Assembly: GCF_030814655.1 (NCBI RefSeq)
Contig: NZ_JAUSVK010000001.1
Span: forward strand, 2,685,501-2,749,500
Direction of reading: 5' to 3'
From: Labrys monachus
Lineage (GTDB): Bacteria > Pseudomonadota > Alphaproteobacteria > Rhizobiales > Labraceae
DNA: 64,000 nucleotides
Positions within the stretch are counted from its first letter, which is position 1, and every line of letters starts with the position of its first letter. A program made the position numbers and the translations under genes. Positions 7,549-16,486 of this stretch are shown here, piece by piece. The notes below the pieces were generated by a model, which did not search any database, was not told the DNA's origin, and saw only the letters and a program-made list of their open reading frames with translations.

Positions 7549-8685
7549 ATGGCGCCGCGAACGGGCAGGACGATCCTCATCGCCGCATTCTTCGCCGCCC
7601 TGCTGGTGCCGGTTTTCGCCACCGTGCTGTCGCCGGGCTTCCTCCCCTTCATCCGGAAGGTGCTGGCCGGCGACCATTCCATGAAGATCGAGACGGAGCT
7701 GCTGCGCCGTGCCACGCCGCTGTGGAAGGGCGGGGCGGATTTCTACAATGATCTGCTGTTCAAGCTCGGCATCTCCCCCAATCCGGACCAGCTGATGATG
7801 GGCAGGGACGGCTACATGTTCCTCGGCAACGCCCACAACAAGGCCTATGACGAGGATCTCAGGCGCTACGATGCGCCGGCGTCCGACCTCGAAAAATGGG
7901 TTGACGACCTCGCCGGCGAGCAGAAATACTTGTCGGACCGCGGCATTTGCATGTTCTTCATCGTGGCGCCGTCCAAGGGCACCATCTATTTCGACAAGCT
8001 CGGGCCTGTCCCGCCGGGCTTTGCCGATACGCCGACGCTCTTCGACCGCGTCCTGGCGATCGCGGAAAAGCGCGGCGTTTCCATCCTCGACGTCCGGTCC
8101 GAACTCATTGCGGCGCGTGAAACCGCCGATACCTATTCGCCGCTCAACTCGCATTGGACGGACTATGGCGGCTACGTGGCCTGGCAGAAGATCGCCTCGA
8201 TCGTCGGAGGGCAGATTCCCGGCATCAGGCTGGCCGGCACCGGCGGTCTCGCCGGCATCGGCCGCAAGGATTACGGCAACGAGGCGGCCGATCTCCTGAG
8301 CCTCGCCGAGCCGAACATCTGGACCTATCCGATCTACAAGCAGCCCTTTCCCACCTACTACGTGGTGGGAGCGGACGGGACGCAGACGCCCGTGCCGGGC
8401 GGCCGCCGGACGGAATTCAAGTCCCTGCCGGTCGAGACCTCTTCGCCGGCGGCGCCCAATCCCCAGCGCGTCCTCGTCATCACCGATTCCATGGGCGCGG
8501 CCCTGTCACCCTATTGGACGGCATCGTTCCGGCATGTGAAGCAGGTCGTCAACCATGTCAGGCCGCCGAAGGACCCGCTCCATTTCGAGCAGACCGTGGA
8601 CGACTACCGGCCCGATATCGTGTTCTACGTCATGGTGGAGCGCTATTTCGCGCAGCCCCTTCGATGGAAGCCGGGGCAGTCTTGA
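7549..8685 (+). CDS. AlgJ/AlgX-like SGNH-type O-acetyltransferase
   Basis: The 378-aa protein has an N-terminal signal anchor (residues 7-27) and the layout of AlgJ/AlgX acetyltransferases: a GRDGYMFLGN block near residue 85, a histidine motif SHWTDYGGY (His202) and a serine motif VITDSMG (Ser314). In the family a D-x-H pair and this serine form the catalytic triad. Here the expected Asp position is Asn200, a visible departure. Its start 4 nt after the AlgI-like stop shows coupling, and together they would form a minimal acetylation module in the envelope. Confidence 0.82.
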   Translation: MAPRTGRTILIAAFFAALLVPVFATVLSPGFLPFIRKVLAGDHSMKIETELLRRATPLWKGGADFYNDLLFKLGISPNPDQLMMGRDGYMFLGNAHNKAYDEDLRRYDAPASDLEKWVDDLAGEQKYLSDRGICMFFIVAPSKGTIYFDKLGPVPPGFADTPTLFDRVLAIAEKRGVSILDVRSELIAARETADTYSPLNSHWTDYGGYVAWQKIASIVGGQIPGIRLAGTGGLAGIGRKDYGNEAADLLSLAEPNIWTYPIYKQPFPTYYVVGADGTQTPVPGGRRTEFKSLPVETSSPAAPNPQRVLVITDSMGAALSPYWTASFRHVKQVVNHVRPPKDPLHFEQTVDDYRPDIVFYVMVERYFAQPLRWKPGQS

Positions 8686-8714
8686 TCTTCGTCCCACCAT
8701 GGAGAAGGGGACAC

Positions 8715-8749
8715 AAAAAATCACGGGCGGCCGCTGGGACCGCCCGTGA
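8715..8749 (-). terminator. Rho-independent terminator of the His-rich gene
   Basis: On the minus strand a perfect 10-bp stem (TCACGGGCGG with complement, 8721-8749) is followed by six T residues (8715-8720). It serves the gene ending at 8773 and may also stop plus-strand reading from the AlgJ-like gene. Confidence 0.8.
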
Positions 8750-8772
8750 ACGTCACGGCTTATGGCAAGCGA

Positions 8773-9057
8773 TTACTGGATGCGGCGATGTTCGCGGCGA
8801 TACTGGCTGTGCGGATCGTGGTGGAAGTAGAGATCCTTGCCCTCGCCCCGATGATAGCGCTTGTTGGGGTACATCTTGTAATGGTGATGCCTGTAGTGAT
8901 GGTGCCTGTGGTGCTTGTCCCACCGAACGTCCTGGACATCGGCGGAAGCACCGGTGTGCGAAACGGGAGCGGGCGCCATCGCCATGGCGGACGATGCGCC
9001 CACGCTGGCGGCAAGGCCGCCAACGGCAATCAATGCTGCGAAAACGAGTTTCTTCAT
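8773..9057 (-). CDS. Small secreted histidine-rich protein
   Basis: The 94-aa product has a standard signal peptide (MKKLVFAALIAVGGLAASVG, cleavage after about SSAMA). Its mature part is short and rich in His and Arg, including DKHHRHHHYRHHHY and later YFHHDPHSQYRREHRR. Such tails can bind Ni, Cu or Zn in the periplasm, but there is no recognised domain. I chose the MKK start because it begins the signal peptide and AGGA lies 12 nt upstream; the longer frame is unlikely. A strong terminator follows. Confidence 0.75.
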   Translation of the reverse strand: MKKLVFAALIAVGGLAASVGASSAMAMAPAPVSHTGASADVQDVRWDKHHRHHHYRHHHYKMYPNKRYHRGEGKDLYFHHDPHSQYRREHRRIQ

Positions 9058-9449
9058 GGCTTTTTGTCCTAGCGGTAATAATTCAACATCGGGGCAACGC
9101 ATCACCACGGGCTCCGGTTCCTGCTCGAACTAAATAAGCAGTACGATTCCGGAAGAAACTTCCTGCGGCGGCATTTTTTCGCGATCGCGACTTCGGGTTT
9201 GCGAGACGATTTCCGGGATCGTCTTGCCGGCAATGGCGGTGCACCGCTCGATCGGCCGGCTAGGCGGGTGCCCGATGCAATCTAGAGCTGTATCGGCGCG
9301 GGGGATCAATCAAGAGCGGAGACAACGAGGGCGTATGCGATGTAAAAGCCCGCTCAGCTCCATCGCAGCGTTGTTCTCCGGCTGAATTGCCGTTACGTCT
9401 TGCAGAAAAGGGATTGTGCGTCGAGTCGATTGAAAACGTCGGGGAGAGA
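9058..9449. other. Intergenic region between divergent genes
   Basis: This spacer of about 390 bp should hold the promoters of the His-rich gene and the MFS gene. One inverted repeat, AGACGAT-N7-ATCGTCT (9204-9224), could be an operator or a chance palindrome. Nothing else stands out. Confidence 0.4.
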
Positions 9450-10751
9450 ATGAAAATTGCAGCCATTACGCCGCGAGTCCGGCGAATTCAGACGATCGCA
9501 TTGGTTTTTCTCATTGCCGCAGGGGTCCTCAATTACATCGATCGGGCGACACTTTCCGTCGCCAACCCGCTCATCCGTGCCGACCTCGGCATCGACGTCG
9601 CCCAGATGGGCCTGCTGCTGTCGGCGTTCCTGTGGGCCTATGCCTTCGCGCAATTGCCGGCCGGCGCCCTGATCGACCGCGTCGGGCCCCGCCTGATGCT
9701 GACCTGCGGCCTCACCGTATGGTCGCTGGCCCAGGTCCTCGGCGGAATCGTCCTCAGCTTCTGGCAATTCATCGGCGCGCGCGTCCTGCTCGGCCTCGGC
9801 GAGGCGCCGCATTTCCCGACCTGTGCGCGCGTCGCCCGCGACTGGTTCAACATCCGCCAGCGCGGCACCGCGACGGGCCTGTGGAACTGCGCCTCCTCGC
9901 TCGGCACCGCAGTGGCCGTGCCGATCCTGACCGCCGTCATGTTCCTCGTCGGCTGGCGCTGGATGTTCGTCGTCATGGGCGCCGTGGGCATCGTCCTCGC
10001 CCTCGTCATCTATTCGCTGTTCCGCAATCCCTCGGAAGTCGACCTGACCCCGGGCGAGCGCGACTTCCTCAGCGAAGGCGACGACGCCGCGGTGGCCGAT
10101 CGCGTCAGCTGGGACGACTGGAAGCGTCTGTTCGCCTTCCGCACCACCTGGGGCATGATCGCCGGCTTCTTCGGCACGATCTATGTCCTGTGGATCTACA
10201 CGGCCTGGCTGCCGGGCTACCTGGAGATGGAGCGCCATTTCACCATTTCGAAGACCGGCATCGTCGGCGCCATTCCCTTCGTGTTCGGCGTGGTCGGCAG
10301 CATCTTCGGCGGCTGGCTGGTCGACTATCTCGCCCGCCGCGGCGTCTCGCCGCTCAACGCCCGCAAATATCCGATGGCGGCGTCCCTCCTGCTCACGGCG
10401 ATCTTCACCGCCGTCGCCGCGGAGACGCCGAACGACAGCCTGGCCATCGGCTGCATCTCGGTCTCGCTGTTCCTGCTGTATATTTCGAGCTCGGCCGCCT
10501 GGGCGATGGCCTCGGTGGCGGCGCCGGCCAACACCACGGCGTCGATCGGCTCGATGCAGAATTTCGGTGGCTATGTCGGCGGGGCGCTGGCGCCGACCGT
10601 CACCGGCTTCATCGTCAAGGCCAGCGGGTCCTTCGTGCCGGCGCTGCTGACCGGCGCCGTCATCGCCGTGGTGGCGGCGATCCTCTATATGGTGCTCATC
10701 GACCGGCCGATTCCGGCCAGGGATGCCGCCGGCCTCCGCGCCGCCTCCTGA
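9450..10751 (+). CDS. MFS transporter, anion:cation symporter type
   Basis: A 433-aa major facilitator protein with twelve predicted helices. The start of the fold (LNYIDRATLSVANPLIRADLG) and the loop motif DRVGPRLML are typical of the ACS subfamily (glucarate, galactonate and phthalate carriers). GLGEAPHFPTCARVARDWF is the characteristic helix-4/5 segment. The ATG at 9450 follows GGGGAGAG. The C69-like hydrolase begins 22 nt after its stop, so uptake and hydrolysis of one compound are probably coupled. The substrate is not readable. Confidence 0.9.
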   Translation: MKIAAITPRVRRIQTIALVFLIAAGVLNYIDRATLSVANPLIRADLGIDVAQMGLLLSAFLWAYAFAQLPAGALIDRVGPRLMLTCGLTVWSLAQVLGGIVLSFWQFIGARVLLGLGEAPHFPTCARVARDWFNIRQRGTATGLWNCASSLGTAVAVPILTAVMFLVGWRWMFVVMGAVGIVLALVIYSLFRNPSEVDLTPGERDFLSEGDDAAVADRVSWDDWKRLFAFRTTWGMIAGFFGTIYVLWIYTAWLPGYLEMERHFTISKTGIVGAIPFVFGVVGSIFGGWLVDYLARRGVSPLNARKYPMAASLLLTAIFTAVAAETPNDSLAIGCISVSLFLLYISSSAAWAMASVAAPANTTASIGSMQNFGGYVGGALAPTVTGFIVKASGSFVPALLTGAVIAVVAAILYMVLIDRPIPARDAAGLRAAS

Positions 10752-10773
10752 ACGCGAACGGCGAAGGCCCGCC

Positions 10774-12207
10774 ATGAGCTACGGACTCTATGTCGGCAGG
10801 AACCGCACCGCCGACGGCATCGCCTATCTCGCCGGCTATGGCGACGAGCCGTCGAGCCATTGGCTGGAGATCGTGCCGCGCCGCCGGCATCCGGACGGCG
10901 CCACCCTCCGCGTCGGCGTCACGCCCGAGGCGGACATGCCCGGCCGGCTGTCGGACATCCCGCAGGTCGGAGAGACGGCGCGGCACATCCGCGTCAGCTA
11001 CAGCTACTACAAGGGCGTGCCCGCGCCGCTCACCAATGGCGGCCTCAACGAATACGGAGTCGCGGTGCGGGACATCTGGTCGTCCTCGCGGCCGGAACTC
11101 GTCGCCATGACGCCGCCGGACCAGACGGGGCCGAACTACAGCGACCTCGCCCGCCTCGTGCTGGAGCGGGCCCGCACGGCGCGCGAAGGCGTCGACCTCA
11201 TCGCCGGCCTCATCGCCCGCCACGGCTATTCGGACTATGGCGGCAATTCACACATCGTCGCCGACGCCGACGAGGCCTGGGTGGTGATCGAATTCGCCGG
11301 CGGCCACGGCCTGTGGGTGGCCGAGCGGCTCGGTGCCGACAGCATCCGTGCCTCGCGTCCCGGCTATGTCGGCGAGGTGCCGATCCACGATCCCGTGCAG
11401 GACGACTTCCTCTATCCGCCGCATTTCGTCGATTTCGCGGTGGAGCAGGGCTGGTACGACGCCGGGCAGGGCGGCCCCTTCGACGCCAATGCGATCTATG
11501 GCGACGGCAAGGGGCGCTGGGCCGGCGTGCAATGGATCGAGGCGGAGATGGCCGCCCGCGCCGCCCGGTCGCAGAAGATCGGCATGCCCGATATGCTGTG
11601 GGCGGTCAGGACGCCGACGCTGACGGGCGATACCGCCGGCTACGGCCAGGTCGTGCCGCTCGGCAAGCCGGCGCATGATGCGCTGCGCGTTCTCTGGCAT
11701 ACCCAGGCCGGCGCCGTCGCCGCGCCCTTCGTGCCCGTCTTCATGGGCATGATCGAGGTGCCGGAGGAATATCGCCAGCACCGCTATCTCACCAGCGGCG
11801 AAGCCTCGCGCTTTCTCGACATGCGCCATGCCGGCCGGGGGGACACCGTCTCCATGGTGCCGCAGGGCGTGGAATCGACGCGCTCCGCCAGCCAGGCCTG
11901 CAAGCGGCTCCTCAACCTCGTCTTCCAGCACCATGAGGTGTTCCTGCCTGAAGTCACGGCGCTGTGGGAGGGCGTCGAAGACCAACTGCTGGCATCGCAC
12001 CGGCGCATCGAGCGCAGCGCTCGCATCCTGATCGAAGCCGGTGAGGCCGGCCTCGCGGCCGATCTCCTGACCTATTACGGCACGACGGAGCTGCGCCGCG
12101 CGCTCGACCTGGTGGAGCAGGTCACGCAGGGGCTGGAGATCCGGACCCGCTTCCTCTTCGGGTTCTCGGTCGATCCGATCCCCCGATGTCCGCCGCAGAT
12201 CTGGTGA
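10774..12207 (+). CDS. Peptidase C69/secernin-like protein lacking the N-terminal Cys
   Basis: This 477-aa protein aligns in layout with peptidase family C69 (PepD dipeptidases, secernins): an N-terminal strand followed by TADG, then TNGGLNEYGVAVRD, YGGNSHIVADADEAWVVIEFAGG and a long C-terminal half. In C69 enzymes an early Cys becomes the N-terminal nucleophile after processing. Here the start reads MSYGLYVGRN with no Cys, so it may use another residue, such as Ser2 after Met removal, or have changed function. It probably forms an operon with the MFS gene. Confidence 0.72.
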   Translation: MSYGLYVGRNRTADGIAYLAGYGDEPSSHWLEIVPRRRHPDGATLRVGVTPEADMPGRLSDIPQVGETARHIRVSYSYYKGVPAPLTNGGLNEYGVAVRDIWSSSRPELVAMTPPDQTGPNYSDLARLVLERARTAREGVDLIAGLIARHGYSDYGGNSHIVADADEAWVVIEFAGGHGLWVAERLGADSIRASRPGYVGEVPIHDPVQDDFLYPPHFVDFAVEQGWYDAGQGGPFDANAIYGDGKGRWAGVQWIEAEMAARAARSQKIGMPDMLWAVRTPTLTGDTAGYGQVVPLGKPAHDALRVLWHTQAGAVAAPFVPVFMGMIEVPEEYRQHRYLTSGEASRFLDMRHAGRGDTVSMVPQGVESTRSASQACKRLLNLVFQHHEVFLPEVTALWEGVEDQLLASHRRIERSARILIEAGEAGLAADLLTYYGTTELRRALDLVEQVTQGLEIRTRFLFGFSVDPIPRCPPQIW

Positions 12208-12213
12208 CGCCTC

Positions 12214-13515
12214 CTATGGCCTCGCGGCGGATTCGCGCCGCAGCGCCAGCGCGGCGCCGATCGTGGTCAGGATCAGCGCGAAGGGCACGAAGCGGAAGGT
12301 GAACGCCGCATGCATGAAGGTGTGGTTGGCCTTGAGCTCGAGAAGGAAGAGCGGGAACAGGGCCAGTGCCGTCACCGCCAACACCCCGGCGCTCCGCCGA
12401 CGCAGGACGGCGGATGCGAGCAGGGCGCACAGGACGACGGCGCATGCCGCCAGCGGCCACCAGCCGAGCGGCATGCGCGTGCTCTCGACCAGCAGGGCAT
12501 AGCTCGCCTTGAAGGGAACATAGGCCTGCTCGCCCCCCGCGATCCAGCGGTTGAAGTCCTGGGTGGGCATGAAGGTCTTCTCGGCGAGGAGATCGCCGCC
12601 GATGCGGACGAGGGCCCATTTGGCCGCCCACATCGCCATGTAGCCGACGATCGCGATCACCTGGACGGCGACCGCGCCGGACAAAGCCGGCCGGAGCGCC
12701 CGGCCCGGGACGGCGCGCATGAAGAAGCTCCAGCCGAGCAGGAAGGCGAGGAGATCGGGATTGTAGAGGAAGTCGAAGAAATTATAGACCGCTCCCATGA
12801 GGAAGGCGGCCGGCAGGGCGGTGTCGAGACCCGATCGCTCCGACGGGCGCGGCAGCATCGCAAAGGCCCAGCAGAGCAGGAGGACGGCCATGGAGACGGC
12901 GTGGGTCGGCATGCGGGCGATGGCCTGCCAGTCCACGGTCGCGGACAGGAAGAGGAGGCCGGCGCAGGGGGCGGCGAGCGAGCGGATCGTCCAGCGGGTG
13001 GAGCGGCCGGGCATGACGGCCGAGGCGATGACGCCGAGCGCGGCGACGCCGAGCAGGAGGCTGCACAGGCTCTGCAGGCTGCCATAGGACAGGAAGCTGA
13101 GGGCCGGCTCGGTGAGCAGCCGATAGCCGTGCCAGTAGCGGGAATAGGCGAAATAGGGCTGTTCCGCCTGGCCGCCGACCGCGTCCCTCAGGCTTTCGCA
13201 CATCGGCTTGGGAGGCTGCCAGAGCAGCGCCGGCGATTCCAGGGTGAACCACAGGGCATTCGCCGCCTTCGGGAGGATCGCCGTCGACAGGCCGACGCAC
13301 TCGCTGAAATGGCTGGCGCGATGAAGCCCGAAACGCTCGACGCCCTCGCCGTCGCCCAGGCGATGGTCCTGGAAGGCCTGGCCGACAGCGGCGCGGATGG
13401 CGGCGGGATCGCGCTGCAGGTCCGCGAGCCAGAGCGAGGACAAAGCGAGGACGACGAGGACGGCCAGGCCGCAGCAGGCGCGCAGACCGGCCTTGAAAGG
13501 CGGGGACAGGTTCAA
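12214..13515 (-). CDS. Polytopic membrane protein of unknown function
   Basis: A 433-aa protein with about ten hydrophobic helices and one larger loop after helix 1 (about residues 35-130) containing Cys and Trp residues (LWQPPKPMCESL). Blocks such as AVYNFFDFLYNPDLLAFLLG and ANHTFMHAAFTFRFVPFAL look conserved. The shape recalls GT-C-type glycosyltransferases or O-antigen-linked membrane proteins, but no diagnostic motif is present, so no function is assigned. It is convergent with the C69-like gene (6 nt between stops) and divergent from gnd. Confidence 0.7.
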   Translation of the reverse strand: MNLSPPFKAGLRACCGLAVLVVLALSSLWLADLQRDPAAIRAAVGQAFQDHRLGDGEGVERFGLHRASHFSECVGLSTAILPKAANALWFTLESPALLWQPPKPMCESLRDAVGGQAEQPYFAYSRYWHGYRLLTEPALSFLSYGSLQSLCSLLLGVAALGVIASAVMPGRSTRWTIRSLAAPCAGLLFLSATVDWQAIARMPTHAVSMAVLLLCWAFAMLPRPSERSGLDTALPAAFLMGAVYNFFDFLYNPDLLAFLLGWSFFMRAVPGRALRPALSGAVAVQVIAIVGYMAMWAAKWALVRIGGDLLAEKTFMPTQDFNRWIAGGEQAYVPFKASYALLVESTRMPLGWWPLAACAVVLCALLASAVLRRRSAGVLAVTALALFPLFLLELKANHTFMHAAFTFRFVPFALILTTIGAALALRRESAARP

Positions 13516-13854
13516 TGCGGAGGTCCTGGCGGATGGAACCGGCGGAACGGACGGCGGCGGGGAGGAGGCGGCAAAGCGCGCCGCTTGTCAATTCGGGCTT
13601 GCCGCGCGCTGCCGCGGACGGCTGGCGCATGGCTCGCGGGGATGACTCGCAATCTGCGGATCCGCTGGCAAGATCTTGAATCAAAACAAGGAGTTGCTGA
13701 CGGGTCACCTTCCACAGGAACTTGACGGCGCCGGCCGGGTCGCCAATTGGCATCTGTACAGATCGCGATAAAGGCGGCATACGCGCTGGGGACAAGGACG
13801 ATCTCCGGCTGGCACGTCACAGCCGGTCGAACACCGAACGAGGGAGACGGACAA

Positions 13855-15279
13855 GTGGCACAGGCAGATATCGCGGTCATCGGCTTGGCGGTGATGGGGC
13901 GCAACCTTGCGATGAACATCGCTGAGAAAGGCTTCAAGGTCGCCGTCTACAACCGGTCGTCGTCACGCACGGACGAAGCCATGGCCGAGGCGGGTGATCT
14001 CGCCGGCAACATGATCGCCTGCCATTCCATCGAGGAACTCGTCGCGGCCCTCAAGCCGCCGCGCGCCTTGCTGCTGATGGTGAAGGCGGGCGAGGCGGTC
14101 GACCAGACGGTGGAACTGCTCAAGCCGCATCTTTCCAAGGGCGACATCATCATCGATGCCGGCAATGCCAATTACCGCGACAGCATCGCGCGCAACGATG
14201 CCTTGACCGCCGAGGGCTTCCAGTTCCTCGGCGTCGGCGTCTCCGGCGGCGAGGAGGGGGCCCGCCACGGCCCCTCGATCATGGCGGGCGGCAACAAGGA
14301 CGCGTTCGCGCGGGTCGAGCCCGTGCTGATGGCGATCGCGGCGCGCTACGAGGGCACGCCCTGCTGCGCCTATATGGGACCGGCCGGCGCAGGCCATTTC
14401 GTCAAGACGCTGCATAACGGCATCGAATATGCGGATATGCAGATGATCGCCGAGGCCTATGGCCTGATGCGCGCGGGGCTCGGCATGTCCACCGCCGCCA
14501 TCGCCGACGTGTTCGAGGGCTGGACCAGCGGGCCGCTCGCCTCCTACCTGATCGAGATCACGGTGCAGGCGCTGCGCACGACGGATCCGGCGACCGGCAA
14601 GCCGATCGTCGACGTCATCCTCGACAGCGCCGGCCAGAAGGGCACCGGCCGCTGGTCGGCCATCGAGGCGCTCGACCTCGGCGTGCCGGCGAGCGCCATC
14701 GCCGCAGCGGTGGAGGCGCGCGGCCTCTCGAGCGCCCGCGCCCTGCGCCAGGCGGTCAACGCCGCGCTGGGCGATGCCGAGCGCGGTTCGATCGGCTCGG
14801 CCACGCCGGAAGCCGTCGCGGACATCGAGAAGACGCTGCTGGCGGGCAAGATCCTCGCCTATGCGCAGGGCTTCGACGTCATGGCGGCCGGCTCGAAGCA
14901 GTTCGGCTGGGACCTGCCGCTGGCCGAGATCGCCCGCATCTGGCGCGCCGGCTGCATCATCCGCTCGCGCATGCTCGACCGGATGTCGGAAGCCTATTCG
15001 GCGACGCCCGCGCCGGCCTCGCTGATCCTCGATCCCGACTTCGCCGGCCAGATCAAGGAGAGCCTGCCAGCGGCGAGGAAGACCCTCGGCCATGCGGTCG
15101 CCGAGGGGCATGCCGTGCCGGCGCTGACCTCGGCCCTCAACTACCTGCAGCAATTGCGGGCCAGCCGTTCGACCGTCGACCTCGTGCAGGCGCAGCGCGA
15201 TATTTTCGGCGCGCACGGTTTCGAGCGCATCGACCAGCCCGGCGCCCATCACGGCCCGTGGCATTCCGGCGCCGAATGA
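13855..15279 (+). CDS. gnd: 6-Phosphogluconate dehydrogenase (decarboxylating)
   Basis: The 474-aa enzyme converts 6-phosphogluconate to ribulose 5-phosphate, CO2 and NADPH in the pentose phosphate pathway. Seen: the Rossmann fingerprint IAVIGLAVMGRNLA, the NADP-type VYNRSSSRTDE, the signature GVSGGEEGARHGPSIMAGG, and KTLHNGIEYADMQMIAEAY with the catalytic Lys. Length matches the usual 470. I chose the GTG at 13855 because AGGGAG lies 8 nt before it and the protein then begins with the family's normal AQADIAVIG; the longer frame from 13747 adds a non-conserved extension. Confidence 0.95.
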   Translation: MAQADIAVIGLAVMGRNLAMNIAEKGFKVAVYNRSSSRTDEAMAEAGDLAGNMIACHSIEELVAALKPPRALLLMVKAGEAVDQTVELLKPHLSKGDIIIDAGNANYRDSIARNDALTAEGFQFLGVGVSGGEEGARHGPSIMAGGNKDAFARVEPVLMAIAARYEGTPCCAYMGPAGAGHFVKTLHNGIEYADMQMIAEAYGLMRAGLGMSTAAIADVFEGWTSGPLASYLIEITVQALRTTDPATGKPIVDVILDSAGQKGTGRWSAIEALDLGVPASAIAAAVEARGLSSARALRQAVNAALGDAERGSIGSATPEAVADIEKTLLAGKILAYAQGFDVMAAGSKQFGWDLPLAEIARIWRAGCIIRSRMLDRMSEAYSATPAPASLILDPDFAGQIKESLPAARKTLGHAVAEGHAVPALTSALNYLQQLRASRSTVDLVQAQRDIFGAHGFERIDQPGAHHGPWHSGAE

Positions 15280-15286
15280 CGAAAGG

Positions 15287-15314
15287 CGGGCCGGCGCCGC
15301 GAGGCGCCGGCCCG
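15287..15314. terminator. Strong hairpin between convergent genes
   Basis: A perfect 12-bp GC stem (CGGGCCGGCGCC and complement) with a 4-nt loop lies just after the gnd stop and before the end of the minus-strand gene at 15335. There is no long T run, but its place suggests a bidirectional terminator. Confidence 0.55.
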
Positions 15315-15334
15315 TTCGTGATCGTTGCGGCGTA

Positions 15335-15595
15335 TCAGAAGCGGTTCGGCAGGCAGCGGCGGCCCGACGGTGCCAGATGGGTGCCGCGCGGGCAGACCAG
15401 GCGCCGCATCACGGGCGCGCGGCGGTTCGGCACGCAACGATTGAACGCATTCGGCTGCATGCCCGGGCCGCAGCCCATGCGCACGTCGCTCGCGATCGAG
15501 GGGTTCGGCCCGATCGGGGCGGCCGTCATGGCCTGGGCGGCGCCGGCGGCGGCGACAAAGCCGAGGACGGCGACGAGCATGGTGATTTTCGACAT
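15335..15595 (-). CDS. Small secreted Cys-containing protein
   Basis: The 86-aa precursor has a signal peptide (MSKITMLVAVLGFVAAAGAA, cut after AQA). The mature part has four cysteines in two similar units: GCGPGMQPNAFNRCVPNR and VCPRGTHLAPSGRRCLPNR. Each unit holds a Cys pair about 12 residues apart, so two disulfide loops are likely. This looks like a repeat of a short C-x-P-G-x(n)-C-x-P-N motif found in small rhizobial exported proteins; function unknown. The start is set by the signal peptide. Confidence 0.72.
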   Translation of the reverse strand: MSKITMLVAVLGFVAAAGAAQAMTAAPIGPNPSIASDVRMGCGPGMQPNAFNRCVPNRRAPVMRRLVCPRGTHLAPSGRRCLPNRF

Positions 15596-15666
15596 GATTT
15601 CGGTCTCGCTCCTGTTGATGTCCGGCACGGCCCGCTGAACGAATCGAAGGGATGATCCGTGCTCTC

Positions 15667-15696
15667 GCCATCGATTCGTTGCTTCGAATCGATGGC
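15667..15696. other. Perfect 12-bp inverted repeat in the leader of the 15335 gene
   Basis: GCCATCGATTCG (15667-15678) and its exact complement (15685-15696) flank a 6-nt spacer, about 70-100 nt upstream of the start codon at 15595. It may be an operator for a dimeric regulator or an mRNA leader hairpin; the sequence cannot tell which. Confidence 0.5.
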
Positions 15697-15937
15697 TGTC
15701 GAGCCGGTGGCCCGTTTCGGCCTGAGCCGGCGGAGCCGTGCCGCGACGATCTGACGTTAGGGCAGGTCGGTTAAGATTCCCGTGCTCGCCGCTGCGCGTG
15801 CCGGCCCCATCGTTCAATTCCCCGTGAGGCGCGATGCCGCCGCGGGACCGCAGGACGATGACAGCGCCTGCTTCGGTCGACGATCCCACATCTGCCGGAC
15901 GTCGCTCACGTGCCGCATCGCGTGCGGCACGACGGCG

Positions 15938-16273
15938 TCAACGAGGCGGGCTTTCCATCTTATGGAAGACGGCGTCGACGGCGTTCATCAGCAGCTTGTC
16001 GGGGTGTTCGCGGCATTCGCGCCGGATCGCCATGGTGATGCCGAAGCCGTCCGTGTGGCCGCCGACCCAGTGATTGTTGTTGCGCGAATTGAGGGCCGAC
16101 CACCAGCCGAGGAGCCAGGCATTGCCTTCGCCTTCGAGCTGCGGCGTCGACAGCCAGTAGCGGCAGGGCATCGTCCCGACGCCGAGCGCCATGAAATCAT
16201 AGGCCGTCGCCGTCTGAGCCGCCAGCGTCAGAGGCATGGCGGCGAGCGCCACGGCAAAGAGAGACTGCCTCAA
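15938..16273 (-). CDS. Small periplasmic protein, Rap1a/Tai-like pattern
   Basis: A 111-aa precursor with a signal peptide (MRQSLFAVALAAMPLTLAAQ, cut near ATA). The mature part has two Cys (about residues 37 and 87) and a LLGWWSALNSRNNNHW segment, then a C-terminal helix CREHPDKLLMNAVDAVF. The order resembles Rap1a/Tai-type periplasmic proteins, in which two Cys form a disulfide, but the match is loose. It stands alone, well separated from its neighbours. Confidence 0.65.
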   Translation of the reverse strand: MRQSLFAVALAAMPLTLAAQTATAYDFMALGVGTMPCRYWLSTPQLEGEGNAWLLGWWSALNSRNNNHWVGGHTDGFGITMAIRRECREHPDKLLMNAVDAVFHKMESPPR

Positions 16274-16486
16274 CCCTTCATTCCCATCAATGATCAGATC
16301 GGGACGTCTGTCCCGTCGGCGCGGTGATGCGCAGGCCGGACGCGTCCGTCATGGTTCCCCATCGCGCCCCGGCGCATCGTGCCGGCCGGATCGCAACGCC
16401 GCCGGCGGCAGAGCATCTGCTGCGCGGCTGTTCATCGTATCCGCTGGCCTCGCGGTTGCAAGGCCTCGTCCGGATATCGCATCGAT

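Noticed and set aside
12310-13725. 471-aa plus-strand frame opposite the polytopic membrane protein
   Set aside because: The sequence is a string of Glu, Gly, Arg and Ala without structure, while the minus strand gives clear membrane helices.
13747-13854. Extended N-terminus of Gnd
   Set aside because: The extra 36 residues are not family-like, and a good Shine-Dalgarno precedes GTG 13855.
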